Positions 1 to 12,570 of a DNA stretch of 64,000 bases are shown piece after piece (the first letter of the stretch is position 1; every line of letters starts with the position of its first letter). Source of the DNA: Gymnorhina tibicen (lineage: Eukaryota; Chordata; Aves; Passeriformes; Artamidae); NCBI GenBank assembly GCA_013399875.1, contig VXAZ01000953.1, forward strand, positions 2,665,890 through 2,729,889. Reading direction: 5' to 3'. The translations under genes were made by a program, and so were the position numbers. The notes below the pieces were generated by a model. The model saw only the letters and a list, made by a program, of their open reading frames with translations, searched no databases and was not told the DNA's origin.

Positions 1-2520
1 CTGCCACATGACAGCCTTGCAAAAAGCTGTAGAGGAAGAGACCTGAGCAAGGGACTCTAACATAGCATCACCAGTTAATACTAACAGAGTTAATAATAAC
101 AGAGTCCTCTCTGTTGGCCCATTGCACATAAGTAAAACAGGGCTGACATTAGTTAGGCTTACCCAGATACTGAGCACAAAAGGTAATCAGAAGGCTGGTA
201 AGAATTCTGGTGCATCCACTTGCCCATGTTTTTCATGCTAGAAAGTATTGCTTTTATCCTGCACGAAGAATGGAGGTGGGAAGCAAGAAATAAGAGAAAA
301 ATTTGAAAAATCTAGTGCAAAATTTCATTTATTTATTTAAAAGCAGATGGGGGTATAATGGAAAAAACAAGAAGAGAGATTAGAAGGAAAGGAATGAGTG
401 GTAGGGAAGGCAAACTGTAGAAAATTGAGGTAATAGGAAATGAGGCCGATCCAGAGAGATGTAGAAAGATGTAGAAAGCCCTGTTGAAAACCTTTGATTT
501 TAGCTCTACTGTGCAGATGCTTAGCAGATTTTTTGCTGCCAGTGATGGGATGTTTCTGTTTCTCATGGATTTCCAGCTAACAGTCCTGTATTTTCCCTTT
601 GGCTGAGGGCATGGAGTATATATAAAATGCCAGTATTGCACCTCCTTGGAGCTTTCTCTCTCTCTCTCTCTGTAGGACTTCTGCTGTCTCAGGGGAGTCT
701 TGGAAAGGGTGCAAAAACAGCAGTTCAAAAAGCATTAGAGAAATATAGTTGGGCCTAAAAGTCTCAGGTGGAAGGAACTTTATCCAAAAAGGGAACTAAT
801 TATTTGGTGGATTGAGGCCACTGGCTGGGTTTGCAGAGTTAGCAGATGGACAAGAATGCAGTAGAGTCCTTTTTCAGGATGGATGGCATGGTGAGAACAT
901 CTGTCTACTGCAAGCAGGAATATGTTCCTGGTCCTCTTGGTGTCAAAAACAGAAGTGCAACCTCCTACTTGGACAGAACTCACAGAAACCAAAACTGCAT
1001 TGAGGGGCTTTTTTATGTTGTGAGATCAAAGGGCTGGGACTTGGCTTTGCAGAAGAGGTTTGGATGAGCCTCACAGTGTTGCGGAATGAGAACAGCTTAG
1101 ATAGAGCTATAAAAGTAATTGCAAAAAAGACATTACCTTACAAAACCTTTTGCCACTAGATTATGAGTTTGACTCCCATGCGTTCTGGTGGCACATTAAA
1201 ATCATTACCATTTGCATCTGACCACTCTGTGATGGTCCCTGTGCGAAAGAAGTTTTGTGGCCTTCAGCCATATCCCATTGAGCACATTTAAATCACTATG
1301 AGCTCTGAGTGTAAGGATAGCTGATCCAGTTCTACCAGGCTGAAGTCAGTGCAAACTGACACAAATGGGAGATCCACCCTACAAGAACTCACAGGAGATG
1401 GGGCAGATCCGTCCACAGAAAAAATGAAGTCCACTCCTTGACTATGCAAAGATTAGGACTAAATAAACAGCCCTAGACCCACATGCTCCTTTAGTCAAAG
1501 TCTGCCACATCAACTAGAAAAACACATTATATTCCACCATAGCTCAGCAACTGGAGCTTCAAGTATTCCCAGACGGGCCATCCTGCACTTGACAGACGAC
1601 AAAAAACATGGAAAAACCACTGTAGAAAGATAAAACCATGGTGCATTCCTCGGAGCAGAGAAGGTCTGGGTCCCTGCAAGCGCCTATGTGAGAGCTTCCT
1701 CAGTGCTTGGCCAAAAAGGCAGGAAGAAACCAGTGGAAATCTGATTTTCCTCCCCCCTTCTCACACATAAACTCACTGTTTCTCGTAGAGCCAATGAAGG
1801 GTAGCAGCAACTCTGCCAAAGATCAGCGCCACACGGCGTGGAGACGCACTCAGTGAAGGATCTAACTCAACTATGGGAAGCAGTCTTTATCCAGCAGCCA
1901 CGGTGCTTAAGCTGGGCTGGTTGACCCTGCTGGGACCTAGCATGAGAAAACTACAATATGCCCACAAGGATTTGAACTCCACTGATCTTCAAAGTAATGA
2001 GTAATGAGCATTCATTGTGCAGAGGAAAAGGGCAAGGAGAGAGGAGAAAGGGACACACGTGACACAGAGGGACCATGGCAGACCATCCCAAGCAGCTGCA
2101 CATGTCCTGTTTCCAGTACTCCCACCATGTTGTTGCCCTGATTCTTGCAGCACATCTGCTGCCCTCACAACCCTGCAACAGCCATTTCCCTGGTGGGCCC
2201 AGACACATCACAACTTTTTAGCAGCCCAAAGGACAAGGCAGAGGAGGACTGTCTGAAAATGACAAACAGAATTATCCTGGTGTTATGCAGGGCAGCGGTT
2301 GGAGCCAGCACTGCTATTTACAAGGGATGCGGCTCGCAAAAAGCAAACATCTCTCCATGGCCCACGGGGTCTCTGCTCTAACTAACATGTCGTGTGACAC
2401 TGAAGACAGATAATTAATCTCCCATCACAGCACCTGTCTGCACCACCCTTTTCCCTTATATCTTTGTCCCTGTCCCTGCCTTTACAGACACCATTTACAG
2501 GAAGGGGGAGTGAGGTTTAT
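1..2520. other. Intronic DNA, no recognised element
   Basis: Only a short (TC)n run at 655-671 stands out. The open frames here are short and unsupported. Confidence 0.5.
655..671. repeat. (TC)n microsatellite
   Basis: This is an uninterrupted 17-base CT dinucleotide run. Confidence 0.9.
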
Positions 2521-2522
2521 CA

Positions 2523-2536
2523 CTGCCACCTATTGG
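2523..2536 (-). promoter_or_regulatory. CTCF-like site
   Basis: The minus strand reads CCAATAGGTGGCAG. It has one mismatch (A for C/G at position 4) to the CTCF core CCASYAGRKGGCRS. This is motif evidence only. Confidence 0.3.
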
Positions 2537-4029
2537 CATTTGCCCTATAGGAAGAACAGGAGGACGTGGCAATACTCTGCACGAAATTATCACCACTCCT
2601 CCATGCTACTTCCTGTACACCTGCCTACGCTTTGATGGCCAGGGTGTAAAAACACAGCACGTATTCTGGATGGGCCTGTAAATTAGTTATAAGCAAAGCT
2701 GCATTAGCAACAGTCCCCTTGCTAGCAGTTTTGATGGTGGTGGCTGGGGTTTTGGTTTGCTGGGTTTTTTTGGTTTGGTTTTGCATTTCTGGTTTGTTGT
2801 TGTTTTTGTTTTTGTTTTTTTTTTTTCTTTTTCACTTGTAGGACTTAAGACCAGAACTGTACTCTTCTGTGTGGATATAGCAACCCATCTGGAGCCAGAT
2901 CTTTTGATATCATGTGGCATTATGTGTTTTGGACAGGCTCTGGAGGTCCTTATAATCTGTGCAGAGTTTTTCCTCAGTACTGGAAGCCAGTCTTACAGGG
3001 CACTCTGGGAGCATCCGTACTGAACTAAATTTGGGATATCTGGCACACTTCTGTATTAAGGTCAACTTTACTTAGCTCTAGCCATCCAGGCGAAAGGTCT
3101 GTTTTCCTGCTGGGTTCTATAACACACATACAGGCACAATGCAGGAAGGATTTTAAGTTTTCAACTAAATCTACCTCCTGCTTTGAAGCTCAAAAGGTCA
3201 GACTCAAAGTGGGGTTTGACACCAGCACTGGAATAGAGAAGAGGCAGGAGGAGTGTTGCTGGTCAAAAGTTGAGGGCATTGACAGAGCTGTGTCTGGGGA
3301 GCTCTGAACTGAAATACCAGGAGGGCTGCAGGGCAGATGGGGGGGCACTGGCAGACTTGTCTAGATGGGCAAAGCTTGTTTGCTTTACACAGAACATGCC
3401 TGGATGCAGTCCCTGATGCTAGTCCCTCCTTTAATAAAAATCAGAACTCTCCTCTGGTAAAGCAGCTGAAGAGACAGTCATCCCTTGTTCTTTAAAGCTG
3501 ACCTTTCCCTTTCCCCAGCATAGTTAGATCCCTTACAAGATTTGGTACATGCGAGAAGAATTTTTAAAAAACATTTTTACAAACATGTTCTGCATGACCG
3601 CTTCCACTAATCCTGCCAACAGGGGCGATCAATGCCTTTAAAGGAGATTTGTGGAAACCACAAAGAGTCAAATGCTGCCACTATGGAGATAAATGCCCCT
3701 TCAGTTCCTCAGCTGACGCTCACCACAACACACCTCCTCGGGGGAGGTTTTGCTCCAGACCCAGCTTATTATTAAGGTGGGGCAGAAGTTCAGGACTGAC
3801 TCACTAAGAACTGCTCCCCACCTGGCTTTATTTCTCCCTAGAAAGAACTGTGCTTAAAGCACTGCTACAGCACCCTCTTACACTATGCTGGATTATTAAT
3901 TCAACATCGATCCAGAGGAAACACGCACTCCACTTCCTACAGCACCCTGCTTTTGAAGGTAACCCATTCTCTCTATCGACCAGGCTGAAGGTTGCTTAAA
4001 TTAACAAGAATAAATAAAACCTCAACTCC
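2537..4029. other. Intronic DNA with T-rich tract, no recognised element
   Basis: A T/G-rich stretch (2757-2830), a decayed poly-T tract with TTTG motifs, is the only notable feature. It generates a low-complexity hydrophobic frame on the plus strand that is not a gene. Confidence 0.5.
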
Positions 4030-4420
4030 ACTGAATAGCAAACGGATTTGAGAAACTGTTCCATTTTTTTCTGTTTTTCACCCAAGATCAGGATTTCAGT
4101 ACACTGCCCCTGATTAGCTCCTTACATGTGAAACATTTTTACCCATCTTTTTTTGAATCAATGCAGGCAGCAAGTAATCTGTGCAGAGGCTCCTGCGCTG
4201 AAACCAGATAACAAATCAAGCTATTCAAGATTAAATGCATTACCCTGCTTCCCGCTATTTTAAAGGCCAGAGTTCTATAAACTAGTGCCAGATGTTTTAA
4301 TTAGCAGAAAGCAACAGCATATTCCCGCACAGCATGTTCCAGAAGGGATACTGAAGCGACAAAGTAAAAAATCTCAACACGGAACGAATGCATGTTTCAT
4401 TATACATCTTTGACTGCTTC
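4030..4420. promoter_or_regulatory. Candidate conserved non-coding element
   Basis: The stretch is repeat-free, with homeodomain-like cores (TTTTAATTAGC near 4294), a TCF-like AAGATTAAATGC context and mixed composition. The texture resembles developmental enhancers in other neuronal genes, but conservation was not tested. Confidence 0.25.
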
Positions 4421-4868
4421 CCCTGCACTCTGCCCACAAGCCTGCCTTTCCTAGGACTCGTTCCAAAATATTACTTCAAGTAGATTTTGTTTTGTTCTTT
4501 ACCGTTTCCTGGAAACCTTTGTAAATATATTCCACCAGCATTTCTCAACTTCCCCTACTCAATCAATCTTTGTCCCAACCCAAATCTATTTCACTTCATT
4601 TGAAGAAACTAACTCTGCCTCCTGATCTAACAGAGACTCCATTAGGGATGCAGCCACTGCACATTTTGCAGTCTGTTTGAACCTGTGGACACAGCAAGGC
4701 AAAAATTAATATTTCACCTAAAAAAGTCATAGAAGAGTGTTTTATACACGAGGCACATGTAATCCACAGGGGGATGATTCAATATGATACAGTGGCAACT
4801 CAGTCCCTTCTCAGCTGGTAAGGATCTCAGGATCAAATTTTGCAGAAGACGTGTGTGCACATGCAACG

Positions 4869-4934
4869 GGGGATTTCAAGTGACATCGTATAGAACACAA
4901 CGGGGATTTCAAGTGACATCATATAGAACAAGAG
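4869..4934. repeat. 33-bp tandem duplication (2 copies)
   Basis: GGGGATTTCAAGTGACATC occurs at 4869 and again at 4902, giving a period of 33. The copies differ by a G/A in the next bases and at the tail. The high identity suggests a fairly recent local duplication. Confidence 0.85.
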
Positions 4935-5911
4935 CATTTTGGGATGTTTGTTATCCAGGCGATACCACTAAGAAGAGATGACTTCGGCATTATATGCTGG
5001 AGAACAGAAAGAGTGACCATTACCTCACAAAAGATCTTATATCTTTTCTCCTACTGTTCCCCATTTTGTCCTCAGCATAAGTTTCTGCATGCCTGTCTCT
5101 GCAAAATTGGGGATAGGCGCTGGAATCCCCCCAATGGCTACTGGACAGGTGCAGTGTGCTTTCTGTTCCAGCTCGTTGTGGTGGCACGCTTGGGGACAGC
5201 GTTCACACTGTCCACACTTAGCACTGTAGGGAAATATGTCTGAAGCTTTTACTGAAGGTTATAAAATTCTGAGGGGGATGGCTATCCCCAAGACAAGAGC
5301 TGTCCTCTATACCAAGATTATATTGGTTTTCCCACCATCTGTAGGGCTCTCACCATGTTGTTCTCTTCCCTACAGAAACCTTCATAGCTAGGCAGGTGGT
5401 TCTGAAAATACTGGGCTGATAAAAAGGGAAAGATACAGCAAAATAATACCCTCATCAATGTATCTGTACTGGAAGAAATACACAACAAAAAGCCAACACA
5501 ACTAAAACATTTACCGCTTCCTAATACTCAAGCATAAAGTGGAAAATTAGAAAGGACAAAGAAAACACAAATTCTGGTTAATGAAACCCATTTGATTTCT
5601 GAAATAAGCTTCAGGTAAAGTCTGATGGTCAATTGTCAAATTATGTTCTTGGAAATCCAGTTTTGCACTGCTGCATCTTTCTAGAAATGTGGTGAGCTGG
5701 GACAATCTGCATGCTTGTTTCTCTCCTGCCTCTCCTGTTCTTGCCCCTTGTTTGTTCCTCCCTCCATCTGCTTCAGTGGCTTATTTCTGATTTCTCCTGT
5801 CCTTTGGAGTTATCAGGAGTAAGACACAAGATTGATTCTCCAGGTCAAACTGTTCCTCATCAATTATAGTAAACAAACCAGGAACGTGTTTTCTAGCCAG
5901 TCAGTCTCCTT

Positions 5912-5946
5912 TCTCTCTCTCTCACACACACATACACACACACACA
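5912..5946. repeat. Compound (TC)n(AC)n microsatellite
   Basis: A CT dinucleotide run passes directly into a CA run with one TA interruption. Confidence 0.9.
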
Positions 5947-8606
5947 GAGATGTCCTTCTGCTTCCAAGCAAAACAGGAGCTGAAATGGGTCAATTTGTTA
6001 TTTTCTCTTTAAAGACAACCATAGTCACATTTTGCCAGTTTAATAACTCCTACGGAAAATGGCATTTCTTGGTTAGAAGCAATACCAGATATTGATACAA
6101 ACAAATAGGATTAGAGATAAAAAAATCTAAATCCATTTCTGGCAACTCGCATTTATTTACTTCAGATTTTGGTTCACTTCAAGAGAAAGGATTAGGGGCA
6201 CATGGAAAGAATAGCAAATCAAGCTGGTGAGAACTTTTTAATCAGAAAGCCAATGGCACAGAGATTGGCTTCCAAAATGGCTATGAAGAAATACCTGAAA
6301 GAAGGGCTGGAGCAGAATGAGAGAGAGAGAGAATGAGAAGCAACTACCAAATCCCAGCTTTCTCCACCATCACCACCACTCAGGTGTTGACAATTGATAC
6401 GGGTTTCAATAGCAGACTATCATCATCATCACGATCAAAACTCTCTTCCCCAACACTTATGATCTGCCTCTTTAGTCCTTTTTAGGAATTGTTTGTGTTT
6501 TGGGCACTAGCACAAAATACTAGATCCTCGCTATGGTCTGTCTTGTCTCACAGTGCCTCTGAGTTCTTTGACAATACAAATGTCTGCCTGACTAGTATAT
6601 GTACTTTCCATATATATATGACAATCAACTATGTGAATTTGAAGGATCCTTAACAGATGATAGTGATGCTCAAATAAGATTTGGCTGTTCTGACAAATAT
6701 TAAACTAGTGTGCTATTAAATATGTGCCAAAAGTGAAGGAGATCTGTGAGGCTCCATAACCTTTCTAAATGAAGAAGCTTGTTATAAAGCCACAGAGAAG
6801 TCTGCAAGAGTAAAGCCCTAAAACCTAAACAAGCCCTGACTCCAGACTTTTCCTGAGTTTTATGTCTTTTTTTTCCCCTTTCTCCCATTCATTTAATAAT
6901 AAAAAAAAATTAATAAGTGGAATGTACTGTAGTAACTTTGAAAGAAGTAATTTAATAAAAAAAATTCAGAGTGCCTCGAGTTAATTTAATTCAATCCTAG
7001 GCTCATGCTGCTGCCAAATTGCACATTTCAAAACTGCATAGCCAAAGAACTTTAGGTGCCCTCTGAGAACGCCTGAAGTGAAAGAAAAGGTAGAGAAAAA
7101 AAGACCCATGAAAGCAAATTAAGGCAAATACCTTGTTGGGGGTTGGAGGGAAAGGAGAAGAAAGAGAAGGAAGAGGAACTTTCAATTATTGTGCAAGTGA
7201 TTTAGTGCTTAAGAACAATAGTTGGGTAGAAGTGTTACCTGGCATTTATTTAATTATTTAACCCTCTTTGAAGGGAAGATGGTGCAGGTCAGACCGGTCA
7301 AGAAGAGGAAAGCTCATCAGTAAGGAATAACTATTTTGCAAAATGAACGTACAGCACAACCATAGAGTCCTGAAGGTCAGGGCTTCAAGCGAGAGAAATC
7401 AAGGTACTCTGGACTAAATTCTTCCATAGGATGTATTCAGTAAGGGTCTGCAGACATCCATCCTGGGACATGATCCAGTCTGGAGACTGTGAATACATGT
7501 GATGGGTCTGATCCACTCCCACTGAGGCAAAGCCACAGAGAAAGCAGGACTGAGTACAGTAAGTTGTTAGCTGGCATCTGAGGTGGCTAAGAAGCCATAG
7601 TGGACAGCTAGAAGGCAAGAAAAAATCTTAGGAATGTTCAACTGTTATTCAATGCCCTAATGTTCTACACCAGAAAGAGTCTGGAAATTAAGAGGTAGGA
7701 TGCAACTTTGGTCTCATAATTTTGCTCTGGAAAAACAATGCATGATACCTTACCAAGCCAAGATGTTTTTCACCAGTCCTGTCTATCCATACAAGTCCCT
7801 GGATCACATTGCCACCATATTGTTCTTCTATTTCATTTGCAAAAACCTGTACTCAGAAATCTGCCATCTGAGACACAATTTTTAAGTTAGGAATAGTGTT
7901 GTCAACATGTAACTTGCTCCATCTCACAACTGCCACAGCTAAGCAGACCTACCTATCATCACCTCTGTCCTCTCTGTCCCCTGGGCCTCTCTTGGTATCC
8001 TCAGTCTCTTTACAACAGAGGGGGGTTAGGTGTTGAACCCTTCAGAACAGAGAGTGTTGATTATTTTAAGTGTGTGCCAAGATTCCTCTGTGTCCTCAAG
8101 GCTTATGGAAAGGGTTATGACATCACTGCCAGTAATACCAGAGGACTGGATTTGATGACCCAAAGAGGTCCTTTGGAGTCCTATATCCCCAATCACTTGT
8201 GTATTGTTTCTACTATTACCATTGGTTCTAATCTTCTTGTTTACTTCTTTGAGCCAGTGAAGGTAAATTCTACTGGCTTTCTTCAAGTTCAAGGTTAAAG
8301 CAGCTCTGCTTGAAAAAGTATTACATCCTAAATAAGCAATACAGTTTTGTCCCACGGCCTTAGACTGTCTGCTATGATTTCCTCTTAAGGAGGATACAAG
8401 TTAAGCTGGATGTCATTGGAAAGTCAGTACTTTCAACAAGATTTTTGATAAAGCCACATAATTAACAAACGACCTTGATGTTATCATATCAACTGGGCAC
8501 GTTTTCCATTGTAACAAATACCTCAGCTAGTATCAGAAGGTTTTCCAGTGTTCTTTTTTTATATGTGTAAAAATGCATGAACAGAGAAAAACAGTACACT
8601 GATTTT

Positions 8607-8624
8607 TATATATATATATATATA
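8607..8624. repeat. (TA)n microsatellite
   Basis: This is an uninterrupted TA run flanked by ACTGATTTTTA and AATCAGT. The outer bases are complementary, so the whole can fold as a hairpin. Confidence 0.85.
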
Positions 8625-9049
8625 ATCAGTGCTTCCTAGCTCATACTGTTTCTCTTCTATTTTCCTTCTTTTTTTTTAATTTACTTTTTTCATATTTCAG
8701 GTTATTCACAGTCTACTTCTCCCATATTCTATCTGCTTCTTTAGAAAATTATGATAATGGCCCAAATTCTTTAAATGTATAGGCTTTGATAGGAAACATT
8801 GTTTCCAGCTACAGCAAAAAAAAAAAAAAGGTGCAAACCTGGTCCCAGCTTCATCCCATTTTATGCAGGCTTTGCATCCCCTGCACTACACATGCTTATG
8901 ACTTGATTGTGACTTAGATCTGTCTCTTTCTAAACTATATCAAAACTTAATTTCCATGAACAACCAATATTATGGCAACAGGCTGAGTTTCAGTAAAATA
9001 GATTTATAATACACACACTACTATTTACTGGCTTTTCTAATATTTACTG

Positions 9050-9340
9050 TGGTATCTGAAAGGGCTTTACATGCATCTCTGAAGTTATCCCCCCATTTGG
9101 CATCTAGGGAACAGGAGTCCATATCCTCTAAGATAATTAGATACTTAATGATCTACGTGTCTATTTACTTTTTGAGGATCTCAGCTGCAGAGAATATTAA
9201 GCGACTTACCCAAATGTCATACAAAAAGGTTGCAGTAGTGTCTTAAAAAAAAAAAAATCACAACAGAACCAGAAACCAATCTCCTAAATCCATATACTTT
9301 GTCTTAACTACTATCCTTGTGAATTACACTGTTATATAAT
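9050..9340 (-). repeat. MIR-type SINE remnant
   Basis: The plus strand contains GGCTTTACATGCATCTC, then TTAAGCGACTTACCCAAATG with TCATACA, then CCAATCTCCTAAATCC and TTAACTACTATCCTTG. In order these match the inverted amniote MIR/CORE-SINE blocks: 'gctttacat', 'ttaagtgacttgcccaaggtcacac', 'aggtctcctgactcc' and 'taaccactagacc'. The A-run at 9245-9258 is internal. The element is old and diverged. Confidence 0.55.
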
Positions 9341-10419
9341 GTAATTGGAAGAAAATAGCAAGTTCTATTCTAGGAACTTCTAATCAGCGACAAGCACTGC
9401 ACTCCTAACGATCTCATTAGAAAAGAAATGCATAATTGCACGGTAGCACCATCGAACAAACTACACCTCCAGCCAGAGGGGCAGCCCTTTTCCGTGTAGA
9501 CAGCACAACTTTGACTAAGGCCACTTCTGCTATAGGTAACACCAGAAACACACAAAAGTATGAAGTGATAAGACCTCATCTCTTCTAAACGTGAGGTAAG
9601 GGTTTTTGCAAAATAAAACAAGGAAAAGAAAACTCCATTACCAAGGTATTGTTTATTGAGAATAAATGCTAAGCTGGTGCTTCGCTGCAGTTCTCAAGTA
9701 CAGCAGTTTCATAAGCAAAGCCTACTTCCAATAGGAGTAGACCTAGAAACCTTACTGGCACCTTGGATTTTGATCCGATTTTTGCAAATACATTCATATT
9801 CAGTAATCACTTCGTACATTTTATTTATACCTGCGTATTCTTAGCTTGCACATTTCAAAGCAAGCACTTCACTGCAACACCATAAATTGAAGAGCCCGGC
9901 CTTCCTGCCCTATCTTTACAGGTTTGGTACAGCTCAGGCCACCTGCCACATGTTTGATGCTGCAATGAATGCTATGACCCAACCCCTTCAGAGGATGAAA
10001 GAGCCAGAGCAGGCAGCTGGCCCAAACTCCTGATGTCAGAGCAGACATCTGGCATCATCAACAGCAGCCATTGTAGACCATGGCTGTGCTGTAAACCTTG
10101 AGTTAGCTTCAAAGACTTCTAAAATGTGAGAGCAGTGTGGTCTAGATTTTGTATAAGAAGTAACCACTGGATGTAACGTGTCACTCTCCTCAGAAGGTCC
10201 TGCTTCAGCAGGTCCTCTTCAGGAAGGAGTGAGCTCCAGCAGCAGGGATCACAGCTACAACTCTGGGATAACAGGAAAGTCCTGCAAGATCCCTATGCAG
10301 TTATGATTAGTAACTTGTGACACATGGGGAGACAGTTTAAGGTTTTCAAAACAGACGTAGTAGCTGCTGAACGATATTTGCAGCTTTCACAGTTTCCTCT
10401 GCTAGCATCAGCAAACTCC

Positions 10420-10500
10420 TACTTGAGTGTGCCACTCTGTAAAATGGGAATTTTACAGCTCCACAGGGAAGATGTGAAGGAGTAAAGCACCAAAGCGAGG
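10420..10500 (+). repeat. MIR-type SINE fragment
   Basis: CTCTGTAAAATGGGAATTTTACAGCTCC followed by a CACAGGG-GATGTGAAGGA block matches the 'catctgtaaaatggggataata...tcacagggttgttgtgagga' core of MIR in direct orientation. Confidence 0.45.
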
Positions 10501-12390
10501 AGTTAGGCGCCTAAAAGCTTTATTGATCCAGGTCTGAGTATACCGTATTATTGGACTCTATGTTAGGTCATATCTGGGAGCCTAAGAAAAGCAGCTGTAA
10601 GAGGCAGCAACAGGATTGAACTCTAAAGTAAGGAAAGAATATAAGAAAAACCATGAACTGAAATGCTTTAACCTATGAAGGCAAGGACAAGAAGTGGTTA
10701 AGAGGGGATTTCGCTTAAGCATGGAGAAGAAAATCTTAAGAGATACAAATCACAACTGCTGATGATTCTGTTTTCCTCCTGACACAGATAATGGGATAAG
10801 TGGGCATGCATGAAAATCACAGAAAGGAGAATTTCTGAGGAGATGAAAGCCTTTAACAAAGCTGGCTCCGTTTTACCATTTTTCCCTGTGCCTCCTGCTG
10901 GGAAAGGCTGGGAGTACAGCTACCCTCGGCTCCTCCACAGTCTGCCAGAGCAGCTGGGAGCTCTCCACTGCCTGGGAACAAGCTCTAAGCCCTGATCTGC
11001 CCACTTCACCAAGCAGCCAGGCTTGGAGAAGCTCTGAAATGTCCCCCAGCTGCCTCTCCCACTTCATTTCCTAACACACTCTTCACAGGAAGAGACAGGG
11101 ACTGGAGTAACCGGGTGGTCTCACCCTGCTCATCTTGTCTGGGATATTACAGGCCCTGAAGTAGGAGTGTGCTGAAGGGCTCTGGTGCCCTGGTCCTGTC
11201 TGTGCAGGCTAAAGGGAGGTGCTGAAGCTGGAATGGGCTCTGAGGGTGTCTCCTGCATACTGCTCCTCGTGCAGGAGAAGGCACAGAGTGAATAAAGCAG
11301 CATCTTCCTGCACTGGGCAAGCCAGCGTCAAAGCTCATTCACTGATGTGTGAAACCTAAATCTCTATGAGGTTCCTCTTCTTCCTTTTTTTTTTTTAAAA
11401 ATTCTCCCCACCCCCAGTCACTCTCCCATTTTTTTTGGGCGTTGCCATGGAAACTGCATCTGGTTTCCATTCTCTGTCTTTCCGTCATGTCCCTGCTAAG
11501 AGTCAGAGGCAGCATCGAAGAGACATTGATCATTGATGCAATGAACCAGCCCCGTGGGACCCAGGCTGGCCTGTAACCCGGGCCTCCCAACCACCACCTG
11601 CCTCACAGAGAAGGTCCAATCTCACTGTTCTTTGGGCAAGTTTAATTAAAAGTGAAGCGGAACCAGGCCCTTTAAGGCACCATCGTTCAGAGGGTCATGA
11701 AAAATGCCTGCACATACACACATCTCGAGCCCTTACAGACCTTTGTCATGGGGCGCTGGGGTTATTCCCATGTCCCTGCACACACTGAAGTCTACCCCCA
11801 GCTGGCTGCAGAGGAGCCTCTGAGACTGATGTGCTGCTTTTCTTTGAAAGGTAATCCATACCCCATCACCTGCCCCATTCCCTCCTGAGGCTACTAGAGC
11901 AGAGATGCTCTTTTTTGGGACTTGCATTAGACCACATGTACTGGCAAGCCTGGGGCTGAAGGATGCACAAGATACCTCACAGCCAATACACCTGCAGCCT
12001 TGCTCTTCCGTGCCTTGCCACTGCTGACTGGATTCTCATCACTTCTCTGAATGGAAGAGAGTGTGAGTGGAGTACCAAACCCAGAAACAGCTGTGCTGAC
12101 ACAAGAAGTCAGTAGAGTGACATCTCCATTAGGAAGGGATTTCAGATGGCAAGCAACAAGAACAACAGGCCAAAAAATGGGAAGGTGCATCAGTAAAGAC
12201 AAAGAAATCTCAAAAGAAGGAAGAAAGGATGAAAAAAATGTTGAAACAGGACCAAGAGAAAGACTGGCCTGGTTTTTTAATTTCAGCTTGCTGCTAGCAG
12301 AATCCCTTTTCCTCCAGCCTCCTCCCACCACCTCCCCGAAGGGTATCATTGCCTCCTAATACACTGATGTGCCAAGGAGCCCTCTGACAG
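10501..12390. other. Intronic DNA, mostly unremarkable
   Basis: Apart from the RFX-like site at 11441, this is ordinary intronic sequence. Several overlapping frames up to 140 codons (for example 11927-12349 minus) lack recognisable domains. Confidence 0.5.
11441..11454 (+). promoter_or_regulatory. RFX X-box-like site
   Basis: The sequence GTTGCCATGGAAAC is a classic two-half-site X-box bound by RFX factors. It has one deviation from the GTNRCC-N2-RGYAAC consensus, in the second half. A site this complete is uncommon by chance, but function is inferred only from the motif. Confidence 0.45.
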
Positions 12391-12570
12391 CTCTCTATTA
12401 ATTAACTTCATGCCGATACAAATTTTATTTAAAGTTAAAAAAATCCAATTCACATTGATCCACCTTCATTGCTCCATCTGGCTGCCAATCAATGGCTGCT
12501 TGGCTTTACCTGACGGGGGAATAGATCTCGCAGCTGCACGCAGAAGGGAGCGCTTGGGAAGTGGGAAATA
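12390..12570. promoter_or_regulatory. Candidate conserved non-coding element
   Basis: It contains TCTATTAATTAACTTCATGCC and a GCTGCCAATCAATGGCTGC inverted-repeat core (CCAAT/ATTGG-type), with several CpGs. It is repeat-free. Conservation was not tested. Confidence 0.25.

Larger units (their letters stand above)
4935..9049. other. Intronic DNA with microsatellites, no gene
   Basis: This stretch contains a mixed (TC)n(AC)n repeat at 5912-5946, a short GA run near 6321-6334 and a (TA)n run at 8607-8624. Nothing else is recognised. Confidence 0.5.

Noticed and set aside
2757..3023. 88-codon plus-strand frame with a very hydrophobic N-terminus
   Set aside because: The hydrophobic part is translated poly-T/TTTG low-complexity DNA.
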